NCBI RefSeq assembly: GCF_900109115.1
Contig: NZ_FNYV01000012.1
Location: 124,001-188,000, forward strand
Length of the DNA stretch: 64,000 bases
From: Micromonospora phaseoli
GTDB lineage: Bacteria; Actinomycetota; Actinomycetes; Mycobacteriales; Micromonosporaceae
Direction: 5' to 3'
Position numbers and translations under genes: made by a program. How positions within the stretch are numbered: position 1 is the first letter of the stretch; each line of letters begins with the position of its first letter. Positions 25,825-33,093 of this stretch are shown in pieces. The notes under the pieces were generated by a model that was not told the origin of the DNA, did not search any database, and was given only the letters and a program-made list of their open reading frames with translations.

Positions 25825-25853
25825 ATGCTAGGGCAAGCGCTTTCTGCGCACAA
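25825..25853 (-). promoter_or_regulatory. Probable promoter with LacI-type operator for the PL11 lyase
   Basis: On the reverse strand, TTGTGC (25848-25853) and TAGCAT (25825-25830) are spaced by exactly 17 bases. The spacer holds the palindrome AAGCGCTT (25835-25842) in the context GAAAGCGCTTGC, the usual core of LacI-family sugar-regulator sites in actinobacteria. The leader would be about 130 bases. The rest of the 25690-25914 gap holds nothing else I can name. Confidence 0.6.
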
Positions 25854-25914
25854 TGAATCCAGGTACTTGCTCCTGGACCGGCATTCTTGATCGACTCTCC
25901 GGGTGGCAGCGCAC

Positions 25915-27339
25915 ATGACACCCGACGAGTTCCGCCAGGCCGGATATGCGGTCGTCGACTGGATCGCCGACTACTGGGCGACCCTCGACCAGCGTCCGGT
26001 GACCTCCCAGGATCCGCCCGGCGCGGTGGCCGCCGGGCTGCCGGCCGGGCCGCCGGTGCACGGCGAGCCGGTCGAGGCGGTGCTCGCCGACCTGGACACG
26101 CTGGTCGCGCCCCGGCTCACCCACTGGCAGCACCCGGGATTCTTCGGCTACTTTCCGGCCAACACCTCCGGCCCCAGCGTGCTGGGCGATCTGGTCAGCG
26201 CCGGGCTGGGCGTGCAGGGGATGCTCTGGGCAACCGGGCCGGCCTGTACCGAGCTGGAAACGGTGCTGCTCGACTGGCTGGCGGAGTTGTTGGACCTGCC
26301 GACGCGGTTCCGCTCGACCGGTGCCGGCGGCGGGGTAATCCAGGACTCGGCCTCCTCCGCCACGCTGGTGGCCACCCTGATCGCCGTGCACCGGGCCGCG
26401 GGCGGGCGCTGGCGCCAGGTCGGCGTGGACCGCCGTTACCGGGTCTACGCCTCCACCGAGGCGCACTCGTCGGTCGAGAAGGCCGCCCGGATCGCCGGGC
26501 TCGGTGCCGAAGGGGTGCGCCTGATCGAGGTTGATCCGGTCACCCGGGCCATGTCACCGGCGGCGCTGCGGGCCGCGATCGAGGCGGACCGGGCCGCCGG
26601 GACGGTGCCGGCGCTGGTGGTGGCGACCGTCGGCACCACCAGCACCACCGCCGTGGACCCGTTGCCGCTGATCGGCCCGATCTGCGCCGAGCACGGCGTC
26701 TTCCTGCACGTGGACGCCGCCTACGCGGGCGCGGCGGCGGTCTGCCCGGAGCTGCGCTTCGGGCACGCCGGCCTGGAGTACGCCGACTCCTACTGCTTCG
26801 ACCCGCACAAGTGGCTGCTCACCGGGTTCGACTGTGACGCGTTCTGGGTGGCCGACGCCGGGGAGCTGGTCGAGGCGCTGACCGTGTTGCCGGAGTACCT
26901 GCGAAACGCGGCCACCGAATCCGGCGCCGTCATCGACTACCGGGACTGGCAGGTCCCGCTGGGGCGACGGTTCCGCGCGCTGAAGCTGTGGTTCGTGCTG
27001 CGCTGGTACGGCGTCGAGGGGCTGCGCGAACACATCCGTCGGGGCGTCGCGCTGGCCGCCCGATTCGCCGACCGGGTCCGCGCCGACGAGCGGTTCGAAC
27101 TGGTCGGCCCACACCCGTACGCCCTGGTCTGCTTCCGGTTGCGCGGCCCGGACGGGCCGAACGAGCAGCTGCTGGCGGCGGTGAACGCCGCCGGGCCGGT
27201 GTACCTGACCCACACCCGGGTCGGCGGGCGGCACACGCTCCGCCTCGCCGTCGGCTCGCCGCAGACCCGGCAGTCGCATGTCGACGAGGCCTGGGAGTTG
27301 ATTTCCCGAGCGGCGGCTGCGCTGCCGTCGGGCGGCTGA
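25915..27339 (+). CDS. Aromatic-L-amino-acid decarboxylase-like PLP enzyme
   Basis: This group II pyridoxal-dependent decarboxylase (DDC family) probably converts an aromatic amino acid to its amine. The 474 residues start MTPDEFRQAGYAVVDWIADYW. Further hallmarks are HPGFFGYFPANTSGPSVLGDL, TSTTAVDPLPLIGPICAEHG, the cofactor aspartate region FLHVDAAYAGAA and the PLP lysine in DSYCFDPHKWLLTGFDC. ATG 25915 fits family starts; GTG 25903 would add four residues. Substrate choice (Tyr, Trp, Phe or DOPA) cannot be read from the sequence. It is convergent with the TauE gene, with 5 bases between stops. Confidence 0.9.
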   Translation: MTPDEFRQAGYAVVDWIADYWATLDQRPVTSQDPPGAVAAGLPAGPPVHGEPVEAVLADLDTLVAPRLTHWQHPGFFGYFPANTSGPSVLGDLVSAGLGVQGMLWATGPACTELETVLLDWLAELLDLPTRFRSTGAGGGVIQDSASSATLVATLIAVHRAAGGRWRQVGVDRRYRVYASTEAHSSVEKAARIAGLGAEGVRLIEVDPVTRAMSPAALRAAIEADRAAGTVPALVVATVGTTSTTAVDPLPLIGPICAEHGVFLHVDAAYAGAAAVCPELRFGHAGLEYADSYCFDPHKWLLTGFDCDAFWVADAGELVEALTVLPEYLRNAATESGAVIDYRDWQVPLGRRFRALKLWFVLRWYGVEGLREHIRRGVALAARFADRVRADERFELVGPHPYALVCFRLRGPDGPNEQLLAAVNAAGPVYLTHTRVGGRHTLRLAVGSPQTRQSHVDEAWELISRAAAALPSGG

Positions 27340-27344
27340 CGCCG

Positions 27345-28331
27345 TCAGCGCTCGGCGCCGACGCCGACCCGCTGCGGGCCGGCGGGATCGGTGTCCGGGT
27401 CCGGCTGGCCCGGGGTCGCCTCGGCGGCCTGCGGGACGGGCCCGGACACGGCGGCGTCGGCGAGCGCACGCTGGCGGCGGGTGCGCAGCACGATCCGGAT
27501 CGACAGCGCCAGCGCCGCGACCCAGCCGGCGGCGAGCAGCAGGTAGGCGATCACCGGCAGCGGGCCACCCAGGTCGGTGCTGCCGATCAGGACGCGGGCG
27601 TTGGTCAGCACGATCACGCCACCGACCGCCGCGCCGAGCAGTTGGGCCGGGACGATCCGCACCAGCCACGCCGCGATCGGTGCGGCGATCAGGCCGCCGG
27701 CGAGCAGGGCGAGCACGATCGGCATCAGGAAGCCCTCGCTGCCCAGGCCGATCAGGAAGCCGAGGCTGGCGGCCGACGCCACGACGAACTCGGAGGTGTC
27801 CACCGAGCCGATCACCTTGCGGGGCTCCATCCGGCCGCTGGCCAGCAGGGCCGGGGTTGCCACCGGCCCCCATCCCCCGCCGCCGGTGGCGTCGACGAAG
27901 CCGGCGACCAGACCGAGCGGGCCGAGGAAGCGGCCGCGCAGCCGGCCGGCGGCCGGGTTGCGGCGCAGCGGCCGGGAGAACCGGATGAGCAGGTACGCGC
28001 CGAGGGTGAACAGGATCGCGGCCATCCACGGGGCGGCCGAGGCGGTGGAGAGCGCGCTGAGGAAGGTGGCGCCGGCGAAGGCACCGACCGCGCCGGGGAA
28101 TGCGATCCGGCGCACCACCCGCCAGTCGACGTTGCCGAAGCGCCAGTGTGCCGTGCCGGAGGCGAGGGTGGTGCCGATCTCGGCCAGGTGCACGGACGCC
28201 GAGGCGGCGGCCGGAGCGACACCGACCAGGAGCAGCAGCGTCGAGGAGGTCAGCCCGTAGGCCATGCCGAGTGCGCCGTCGACCAGCTGGGCGGCGAGCC
28301 CTACCAGCGCGATGACGAGCAGCTTACGCAC
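27345..28331 (-). CDS. TauE/SafE family sulfite/anion exporter
   Basis: This is an integral membrane protein of 328 residues with about eight helices and the TauE/SafE pattern. The segments are GLAAQLVDGALGMAYGL and SASVHLAEIGTTLASG early on. The second half-repeat is GLVAGFVDATGGGGWGPVATPALL. Members export sulfite, sulfoacetate or related anions. The C-terminal about 45 residues are a charged cytosolic tail. The start is GTG 28329-28331 with ribosome site GGGAGG 6 bases upstream. The Rrf2 regulator encoded just upstream on the same strand probably controls it. Confidence 0.88.
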   Translation of the reverse strand: MRKLLVIALVGLAAQLVDGALGMAYGLTSSTLLLLVGVAPAAASASVHLAEIGTTLASGTAHWRFGNVDWRVVRRIAFPGAVGAFAGATFLSALSTASAAPWMAAILFTLGAYLLIRFSRPLRRNPAAGRLRGRFLGPLGLVAGFVDATGGGGWGPVATPALLASGRMEPRKVIGSVDTSEFVVASAASLGFLIGLGSEGFLMPIVLALLAGGLIAAPIAAWLVRIVPAQLLGAAVGGVIVLTNARVLIGSTDLGGPLPVIAYLLLAAGWVAALALSIRIVLRTRRQRALADAAVSGPVPQAAEATPGQPDPDTDPAGPQRVGVGAER

Positions 28332-28349
28332 GGTACGCCTCCCGGCTTT

Positions 28350-28378
28350 TAGGTATCTCCTATCGGCTTGGTCGACAA
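28350..28378 (-). promoter_or_regulatory. Candidate promoter/operator upstream of the TauE gene
   Basis: Reverse-strand TTGTCG (28373-28378) and TACCTA (28350-28355) are 17 bases apart. Between them lies GATAGGAGATACC, whose repeated GATA elements could be an Rrf2-type binding site. The match is partial. The 148-base gap to the rrf2 gene contains no other feature. Confidence 0.35.
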
Positions 28379-28479
28379 TGCGGCATGGATGTGCTTCGGG
28401 TCAAGCCCTGATCGGTCAGTGGGACGACGCCATCCAGCACCGCCTCACACTGCCGACGGCCGGGTGGAGACGGCGCGGG

Positions 28480-28941
28480 TCAACTCCAGGCGTTGGGGTC
28501 GGCCACCAGTTTGGTGACCGCCTCGGGCAGCGTCCCCTGCGCCACGTCGGCCACCGTGACGAGTTCGAGGATCTGCCGTTCGCTGGCCCGCAGCGCGATC
28601 CACACCTCCTGCAGGGACCGGGCCGCGCCGTGATAGCCGAGGTGCTCCGGCCGCTGCCCCCGGACGTGGGCCAGCGGCCCGTCGACCACCCGGATCACGT
28701 CGGCCAGGGAGATCTCCGTACCGGGACGGGCCAACCAGTAGCCACCCTCGGGACCCCGCTGGGCGTGCACGATGCCGCCCCGACGCAGCTGCAGCAGGAT
28801 GCTCTCCAGGAACTTCGGCGGGATCTCCTGGGCACGGGCGATCTGGTCGGCGGTCACCGGGCGAGCACGCCCAGCCCCGGTCACCGAGGCCAGTTCGGTG
28901 ACCGCGCGAAGGGCATAGTCCACCCGGGCGGAGAGGCGCAT
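28480..28941 (-). CDS. Rrf2 family transcriptional regulator
   Basis: This 153-residue winged-helix regulator starts MRLSARVDYALRAVTELAS. Its recognition region is TADQIARAQEIPPKFLESILLQLRRGGIV and its wing is RGPEGGYWLARPGTEISLADVIRVVDGPLA. It has no cysteine at all, so it cannot hold the iron-sulfur cluster of IscR/NsrR/RsrR. It resembles CymR-type sulfur regulators instead. The neighbouring TauE exporter supports a sulfur-related role. A TAACCT -10-like element lies 7 bases ahead of the ATG, so its mRNA may be leaderless. Confidence 0.9.
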   Translation of the reverse strand: MRLSARVDYALRAVTELASVTGAGRARPVTADQIARAQEIPPKFLESILLQLRRGGIVHAQRGPEGGYWLARPGTEISLADVIRVVDGPLAHVRGQRPEHLGYHGAARSLQEVWIALRASERQILELVTVADVAQGTLPEAVTKLVADPNAWS

Positions 28942-28949
28942 GACCGACA

Positions 28950-28957
28950 GGTTAACC
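28950..28957. promoter_or_regulatory. GGTTAACC palindrome at the rrf2 start
   Basis: An 8-base palindrome lies 8 bases ahead of the rrf2 ATG and overlaps the likely -10 element. It would suit autorepression, but it is short and could be chance. Confidence 0.25.
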
Positions 28958-29014
28958 GTCCGGTCTCCGGCCGTTCACCACCGGATCGGCCCGCCGACAT
29001 CCGGGCGACCGAGG

Positions 29015-29902
29015 CTACTCCCCGACGCGGCGCAGCAGGCCCTCCTGCACGGCACTGGCGAGGTGCCGGCCGTCCACGGTGAACATGCGTCCGGTGGCCA
29101 GGCCCCGGGCACCCGAGGCGGACGGGCTCCAGCAGTCGTAGAGGAACCACTCGTCGGCGCGGAACGGCCGGTGGAACCACAGCGCGTGGTCCAGGCTCGC
29201 ACCGACCACCCCGCCCGGCCCCCACACCTCACCGTGCACGGAGAGCACCGAGTCCAGCAGGGTCAGGTCGGAGGCGTAGGTCAGCGCGCAGGCGTGCAGC
29301 AGCGGGTCGTCCGGCAGCTTGCCGTCGATCCGCATCCAGACCCGCTGGTGCGGGTCGGCGGGCCGGTCGCCGGGGCGTACCCAGCCGGGCTCGCCGACGT
29401 AACGCACGTCGATCGGCCGGGGAATCTGCCCCCAGATGCCCAGCCGCTCCGGGTAGCGGGCGAGCCGGTCGCTCATCGTCGGGACCGCCTCCGGCGCGGG
29501 CACCTCCGGCGGGACGGGGGCCTGGTGGTCCAGCCCCTCCTCCGGCCGCTGGAACGAGGCCGACATGAAGAAGATCGTCTTGCCGTGCTGGCGGGCGACC
29601 GAGCGGCGTACCGAGAAGGACCGGCCGTCGCGGATGTTCTCCACCTCGAACTCGATCGGCTCCGCCGCGTCGCCGGCCCGGACGAAGTAGCCGTGCAGCG
29701 AGTGGACCACCCGTTCCGGGTCGACGGTGCGGCCGGCGGCTACCAGGGCCTGGCCGGCGACCTGGCCGCCGTAGACGCGCTGCGGGCCGACCGGCGGGCT
29801 CATCCCCCGGAACGACATGGCGCCGGTCGGCGCGAGGTCGAGGACCTCCAGCAGCTGGTCGACGGCGGCCTGACCGACGAGGGTCGCCTCGCCCTCGGTC
29901 AC
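29015..29902 (-). CDS. tesB: Acyl-CoA thioesterase II (TesB-like)
   Basis: The enzyme hydrolyses acyl-CoA to free fatty acid and CoA in the cytosol. The 295 residues form a double hotdog fold. Markers are QRVYGGQVAGQALVAAGRTV, RVVHSLHGYFVRAGD, GRSFSVRRSVARQHGKTIFFMSASFQ, the second-hotdog segment LTYASDLTLLDSVL and SLDHALWFHRPFRADEWFLYD. The GTG at 29900-29902 overlaps the pyk stop by 4 bases, so the pair is co-translated. A much longer upstream open frame lies antisense-like across pyk in another frame and is rejected. Confidence 0.92.
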   Translation of the reverse strand: MTEGEATLVGQAAVDQLLEVLDLAPTGAMSFRGMSPPVGPQRVYGGQVAGQALVAAGRTVDPERVVHSLHGYFVRAGDAAEPIEFEVENIRDGRSFSVRRSVARQHGKTIFFMSASFQRPEEGLDHQAPVPPEVPAPEAVPTMSDRLARYPERLGIWGQIPRPIDVRYVGEPGWVRPGDRPADPHQRVWMRIDGKLPDDPLLHACALTYASDLTLLDSVLSVHGEVWGPGGVVGASLDHALWFHRPFRADEWFLYDCWSPSASGARGLATGRMFTVDGRHLASAVQEGLLRRVGE

Positions 29903-31347
29903 TGCAGCGCCCGCGCCGAGGCGGCGTCGACCAGCGACCCGAGCTGGTGCACCCGCAGGGTGTTGGTCGAGCCGGGAGTGCCGGGCGGGCTGCCCGCCAC
30001 GACCACCACGAGGTCGCCGGGGTTGCCCCGGTTGAGCCCGAGCAGCGCCTGGTCGACCTGACGGAACATGTCGTCGGTGTGCTGGACGAACGGCATCAGG
30101 AAGGTCTCCACGCCCCAGCAGAGGGCGAGCTGCGACCGCACCTCCGGCACCGGGGTGAAGGCCAGCAGAGGCAGGTCGCAGTGCAGCCGGCTCAGCCGTC
30201 GCACGGTGTCGCCGGTCTGTGAGAACGCGACCAGCGCCTTGGCGCCGATGGCCCGGGCGATCGAGGAGGCGGCCACGGTGAGCGCGCCGCCGTGCGTACG
30301 CGGGTCGTGCTGGAGACGCGGCACCGCGATCGACCCGGCCTCGGTGGTCGTGACGATCTTCGCCATGGTGCTGACCGTGAGCACCGGGTACTTGCCGACG
30401 CTGGTCTCGCCGGAGAGCATCACCGCGTCGGCACCGTCGAGCACCGCGTTGGCGACGTCGGACGCCTCGGCGCGGGTCGGCCGCGAATTCTCGATCATGG
30501 AGTCGAGCATCTGGGTGGCCACGATGACCGGCTTGGCGTTCTCCCGGCACAGCTGCACGGCGCGCTTCTGCACCAGTGGCACCTCGTCCAGCGGCAACTC
30601 CACGCCGAGGTCACCGCGGGCGACCATGACCCCGTCGAAGGCGAGCACGATCGCTTCGAGGTGGTCCACCGCCTCCGGCTTCTCGACCTTGGCCAGCACC
30701 GGCCGGTGCACCCCGACCTCGCTCATGATCGCGTGGCAGAGCTTGATGTCGTCCGCGGACCGGACGAAGGAGAGCGCGACCAGGTCGACTCCCAGACCGA
30801 GCGCGAAGCGCAGGTCGGCGGCGTCCTTCTCCGACATGGCGGGCACGCTGACCGCCACGTTGGGCAGCGAGACGCCCTTGTTGTTGCTGACCGGCCCGCC
30901 CTCGGTGACCAGGACGCGGATGTCGTTGCCGGTGACGTCGGTGACCTCGACGGCGACCCGGCCGTCGTCGATCAGCAGCCGGTCGCCGGGCTTGACCTCC
31001 TGCGGAAGCTTGCGGTACGTGCAGGAGACGCGCTCTTTGCTGCCCACCATGTCGTCGCTGGTGATCACCACCGAGTCGCCGGTACGCCACTCGTGCGGCC
31101 CGTCGGCGAACCGGCCCAGCCGGATCTTCGGCCCCTGCAGGTCGGCCAGGATCGCCACCGGCTGGCCCGTCGCCTCGGCCGCCTCCCGGACGAGCCGATA
31201 GACCGCCTCGTGGTCGGCGTGGCTGCCGTGGCTGAAGTTGAGCCTCGCCACGTTCATGCCGGCCTCGACGAGCCCGCGGATGCGCTCGGGCGACGAGGTG
31301 GCGGGGCCAAGAGTGCAGACAATCTTCGCGCGGCGTGTCACGCCCAT
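29899..31347 (-). CDS. pyk: Pyruvate kinase
   Basis: The enzyme makes pyruvate and ATP from phosphoenolpyruvate and ADP, the last glycolytic step. The 482 residues begin MGVTRRAKIVCTLGPATSSPE at ATG 31345-31347, with GGAGGAGAG upstream. Substrate and metal residues lie in NVARLNFSHGSH, AILADLQGPKIRLG and the signature MVARGDLGVELPLDEVPLVQKR. The C-terminal allosteric domain is complete. It is followed by tesB with a 4-base overlap. Confidence 0.97.
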   Translation of the reverse strand: MGVTRRAKIVCTLGPATSSPERIRGLVEAGMNVARLNFSHGSHADHEAVYRLVREAAEATGQPVAILADLQGPKIRLGRFADGPHEWRTGDSVVITSDDMVGSKERVSCTYRKLPQEVKPGDRLLIDDGRVAVEVTDVTGNDIRVLVTEGGPVSNNKGVSLPNVAVSVPAMSEKDAADLRFALGLGVDLVALSFVRSADDIKLCHAIMSEVGVHRPVLAKVEKPEAVDHLEAIVLAFDGVMVARGDLGVELPLDEVPLVQKRAVQLCRENAKPVIVATQMLDSMIENSRPTRAEASDVANAVLDGADAVMLSGETSVGKYPVLTVSTMAKIVTTTEAGSIAVPRLQHDPRTHGGALTVAASSIARAIGAKALVAFSQTGDTVRRLSRLHCDLPLLAFTPVPEVRSQLALCWGVETFLMPFVQHTDDMFRQVDQALLGLNRGNPGDLVVVVAGSPPGTPGSTNTLRVHQLGSLVDAASARALQ

Positions 31348-31588
31348 CAGGCTAGTCTCTCCTCCAGGTCGGACCACGGGCCGACCCCTTGCGCATTGCA
31401 GAACAGTTGTCCAACGGCGCGGCTCACGCGCACAGCCGGCGGGCACAGGCCGCTTCGGACGTCGATGGCGGGCGACATCGACCGCGCGCCGGAATGGTAC
31501 GCCCCTGACGCCAGCGGCCACCGAGGCGCTCCAGGTGCACAACCGAGGGTACGCATGGGGCCACCGGGAGCGATCCGGCTCGGAAGGC

Positions 31589-31954
31589 TCAACTCTCCGT
31601 CTTGACCAGCGGAAACTCCATCGAGCCGGCCGGGCAGAGGAAGGTCAGCACATCCACCCGGTAGAGCCCGGCCTGCACCGCCGGATCTGCCTCCATCACG
31701 CTGCGGACGTCGTCGACCGAACCGGTCCGGGACAGGCCGAACCCGAGCGGCGGGTCCGGCTCCCGGGCCGGGCCGTCCACCGCGCCGGCGACCAGGATGA
31801 TTCCCCGCCGCTGCATGGCCGCCATGTGCTCGGCGTGCTCGGCCTGCAACCGCTGGACGGTCTCGGCGGGCAGCGCCCGCCCGGCCGCGCCGGGATACAG
31901 CACGATGCACTCGTACGTGTCGAGCGCGAAGTCGACCTGCGGCTCTCCTGCCAT
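31589..31954 (-). CDS. YCII-related domain protein
   Basis: A 121-residue cytosolic protein with a ferredoxin-like YCII fold, related to muconolactone isomerase-like proteins of unknown role. It has YECIVLYPGAAGRALP, the histidine-bearing helix LQAEHAEHMAAMQRRGIILVAGAVDG and SVDDVRSVMEADPAVQAGLYRVDVLTF. ATG 31952-31954 is preceded by GGGAA. A 241-base gap separates it from pyk; I see no gene there, only the likely pyk promoter region. Confidence 0.82.
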   Translation of the reverse strand: MAGEPQVDFALDTYECIVLYPGAAGRALPAETVQRLQAEHAEHMAAMQRRGIILVAGAVDGPAREPDPPLGFGLSRTGSVDDVRSVMEADPAVQAGLYRVDVLTFLCPAGSMEFPLVKTES

Positions 31955-32209
31955 GGGCGTTCCCTTTCCGCGGCCACCACGGCGCGGGGCGGTGGGCGCA
32001 CGCGGCGATGGCGTCCAGCGTCGCACGGAGCGCCCGGCGGTACCCGGCGCTCGGCCGATCCGGGACCACGACACGCCACTGACGCTCGGGCGGCACCACC
32101 ACCGGGACTGCACCGTGCGCGAAATCGGCATGGACCGCTCGCTGGTGACCGGCGTGCGGCACGCCGCTACCGTATGGACGTGACCGTGCCGGGCGAGTCG
32201 GGAGGCGCA

Positions 32210-32533
32210 GTGGGTCAGATTCGTGAGCCGGCGGCGGAGCCTCTGCCGTACGCGGAGGTGACCGACGGCGAATACGCCGCCCGGGTGGCGCAGGCCTTCA
32301 CCGCGCGACAGTTCGGGCCTGCGGTGCTGCTCAGCGGCGACTGCCCGCGCTGCCAGCACCCCATCGTCTGCCCGATCGTGGGCGAGATCTACCGGCGCGA
32401 CGCCCCCGAGACATCGTCCGACCCCGGCTACCGGACGCTGCTCTGCAGCTGCGCCGCCGACCATCCGGCCCGCCCGGACGGGCTGACCGGCTGCGGCGCG
32501 TACTGGACGCTGTCAATGGAGGTCGAGTCGTGA
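32210..32533 (+). CDS. Hypothetical protein with cysteine pairs (zinc-ribbon-like)
   Basis: I do not recognise a named family. The protein has about 107 residues and a CPRCQHPIVC motif followed by LLCSCAADHPARPDGLTGCGAYW. These cysteines could bind zinc. GTG 32210 is preferred because GGAGG lies 4 bases upstream. An in-frame ATG at 32174 would add 12 residues but has no ribosome site. It overlaps the next membrane-protein gene by 4 bases, so they form an operon. Confidence 0.65.
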   Translation: MGQIREPAAEPLPYAEVTDGEYAARVAQAFTARQFGPAVLLSGDCPRCQHPIVCPIVGEIYRRDAPETSSDPGYRTLLCSCAADHPARPDGLTGCGAYWTLSMEVES

Positions 32534-33093
32534 TCCGGCTACGCCCTGGTCCGCCGGCGACCCCGACCGACCTACGGCGGGCGCAGGAGCTGGCCGGGTT
32601 GCTACGCGGCGAACTGGACCGCGTGCGGGCCGCCGCGCTGGCCTGGCGCAACGGGCTGGGTGGGTTGTTGGTCGCGCTGGTCGGCTTCAGCCTGATCCGG
32701 GGTCGCTCCGACGTCAGCACGCTGGCCCCCGGATGGGGCGGGCTGGTCGGCGTCCTGCTGCTGGCCGCGGTGACGGCCGGGGTGGCTGGTGCGGTGGCGC
32801 TGCTGCGGGCCGCGCACGGCCCGTTGTCGGTGACGCCGGTGGCCACGCTTGCGCCAGCCCCGCTCGGCGAGCATCGGGAGGCCGTGGTGGCGGCCCGTGC
32901 GCTACGCGTCGGGGTGTGGCTGGTACTGACCTGCACCATTCTCCTGATCGCCGCGGTCGGCGTCACCTGGTACGCGCCGGGCCGCTCCGACCCGTCGGCC
33001 GGTCCCGCCAGCGCCCGGCCGGCCGGCGTCGTCGCCGAGACCGGCGGCTGGTCAGGGGCCGATATGCGCGTAGCTGGCCCAGAGTTCGGGTAA
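32530..33093 (+). CDS. Small membrane protein, three predicted helices
   Basis: Unknown function. The 187 residues begin with a cytosolic helical segment (DLRRAQELAGLLRGELDRVRAAA). Three membrane helices follow, around NGLGGLLVALVGFSLI, GLVGVLLLAAVTAGVAGAVALL and VGVWLVLTCTILLIAAVGVTWYA. The gene starts with GTG overlapping the upstream stop. Its last 42 bases overlap, antisense, the end of the CHAT gene; the in-frame stop at 33091-33093 makes this a real geometric overlap unless the protein is shorter. Confidence 0.65.
   Translation: MIRLRPGPPATPTDLRRAQELAGLLRGELDRVRAAALAWRNGLGGLLVALVGFSLIRGRSDVSTLAPGWGGLVGVLLLAAVTAGVAGAVALLRAAHGPLSVTPVATLAPAPLGEHREAVVAARALRVGVWLVLTCTILLIAAVGVTWYAPGRSDPSAGPASARPAGVVAETGGWSGADMRVAGPEFG

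Noticed and set aside
29903..30550. Upstream extension of the TesB frame
   Set aside because: It runs through pyk in another frame, and the GTG at 29902 overlapping the pyk stop gives a thioesterase of normal length.
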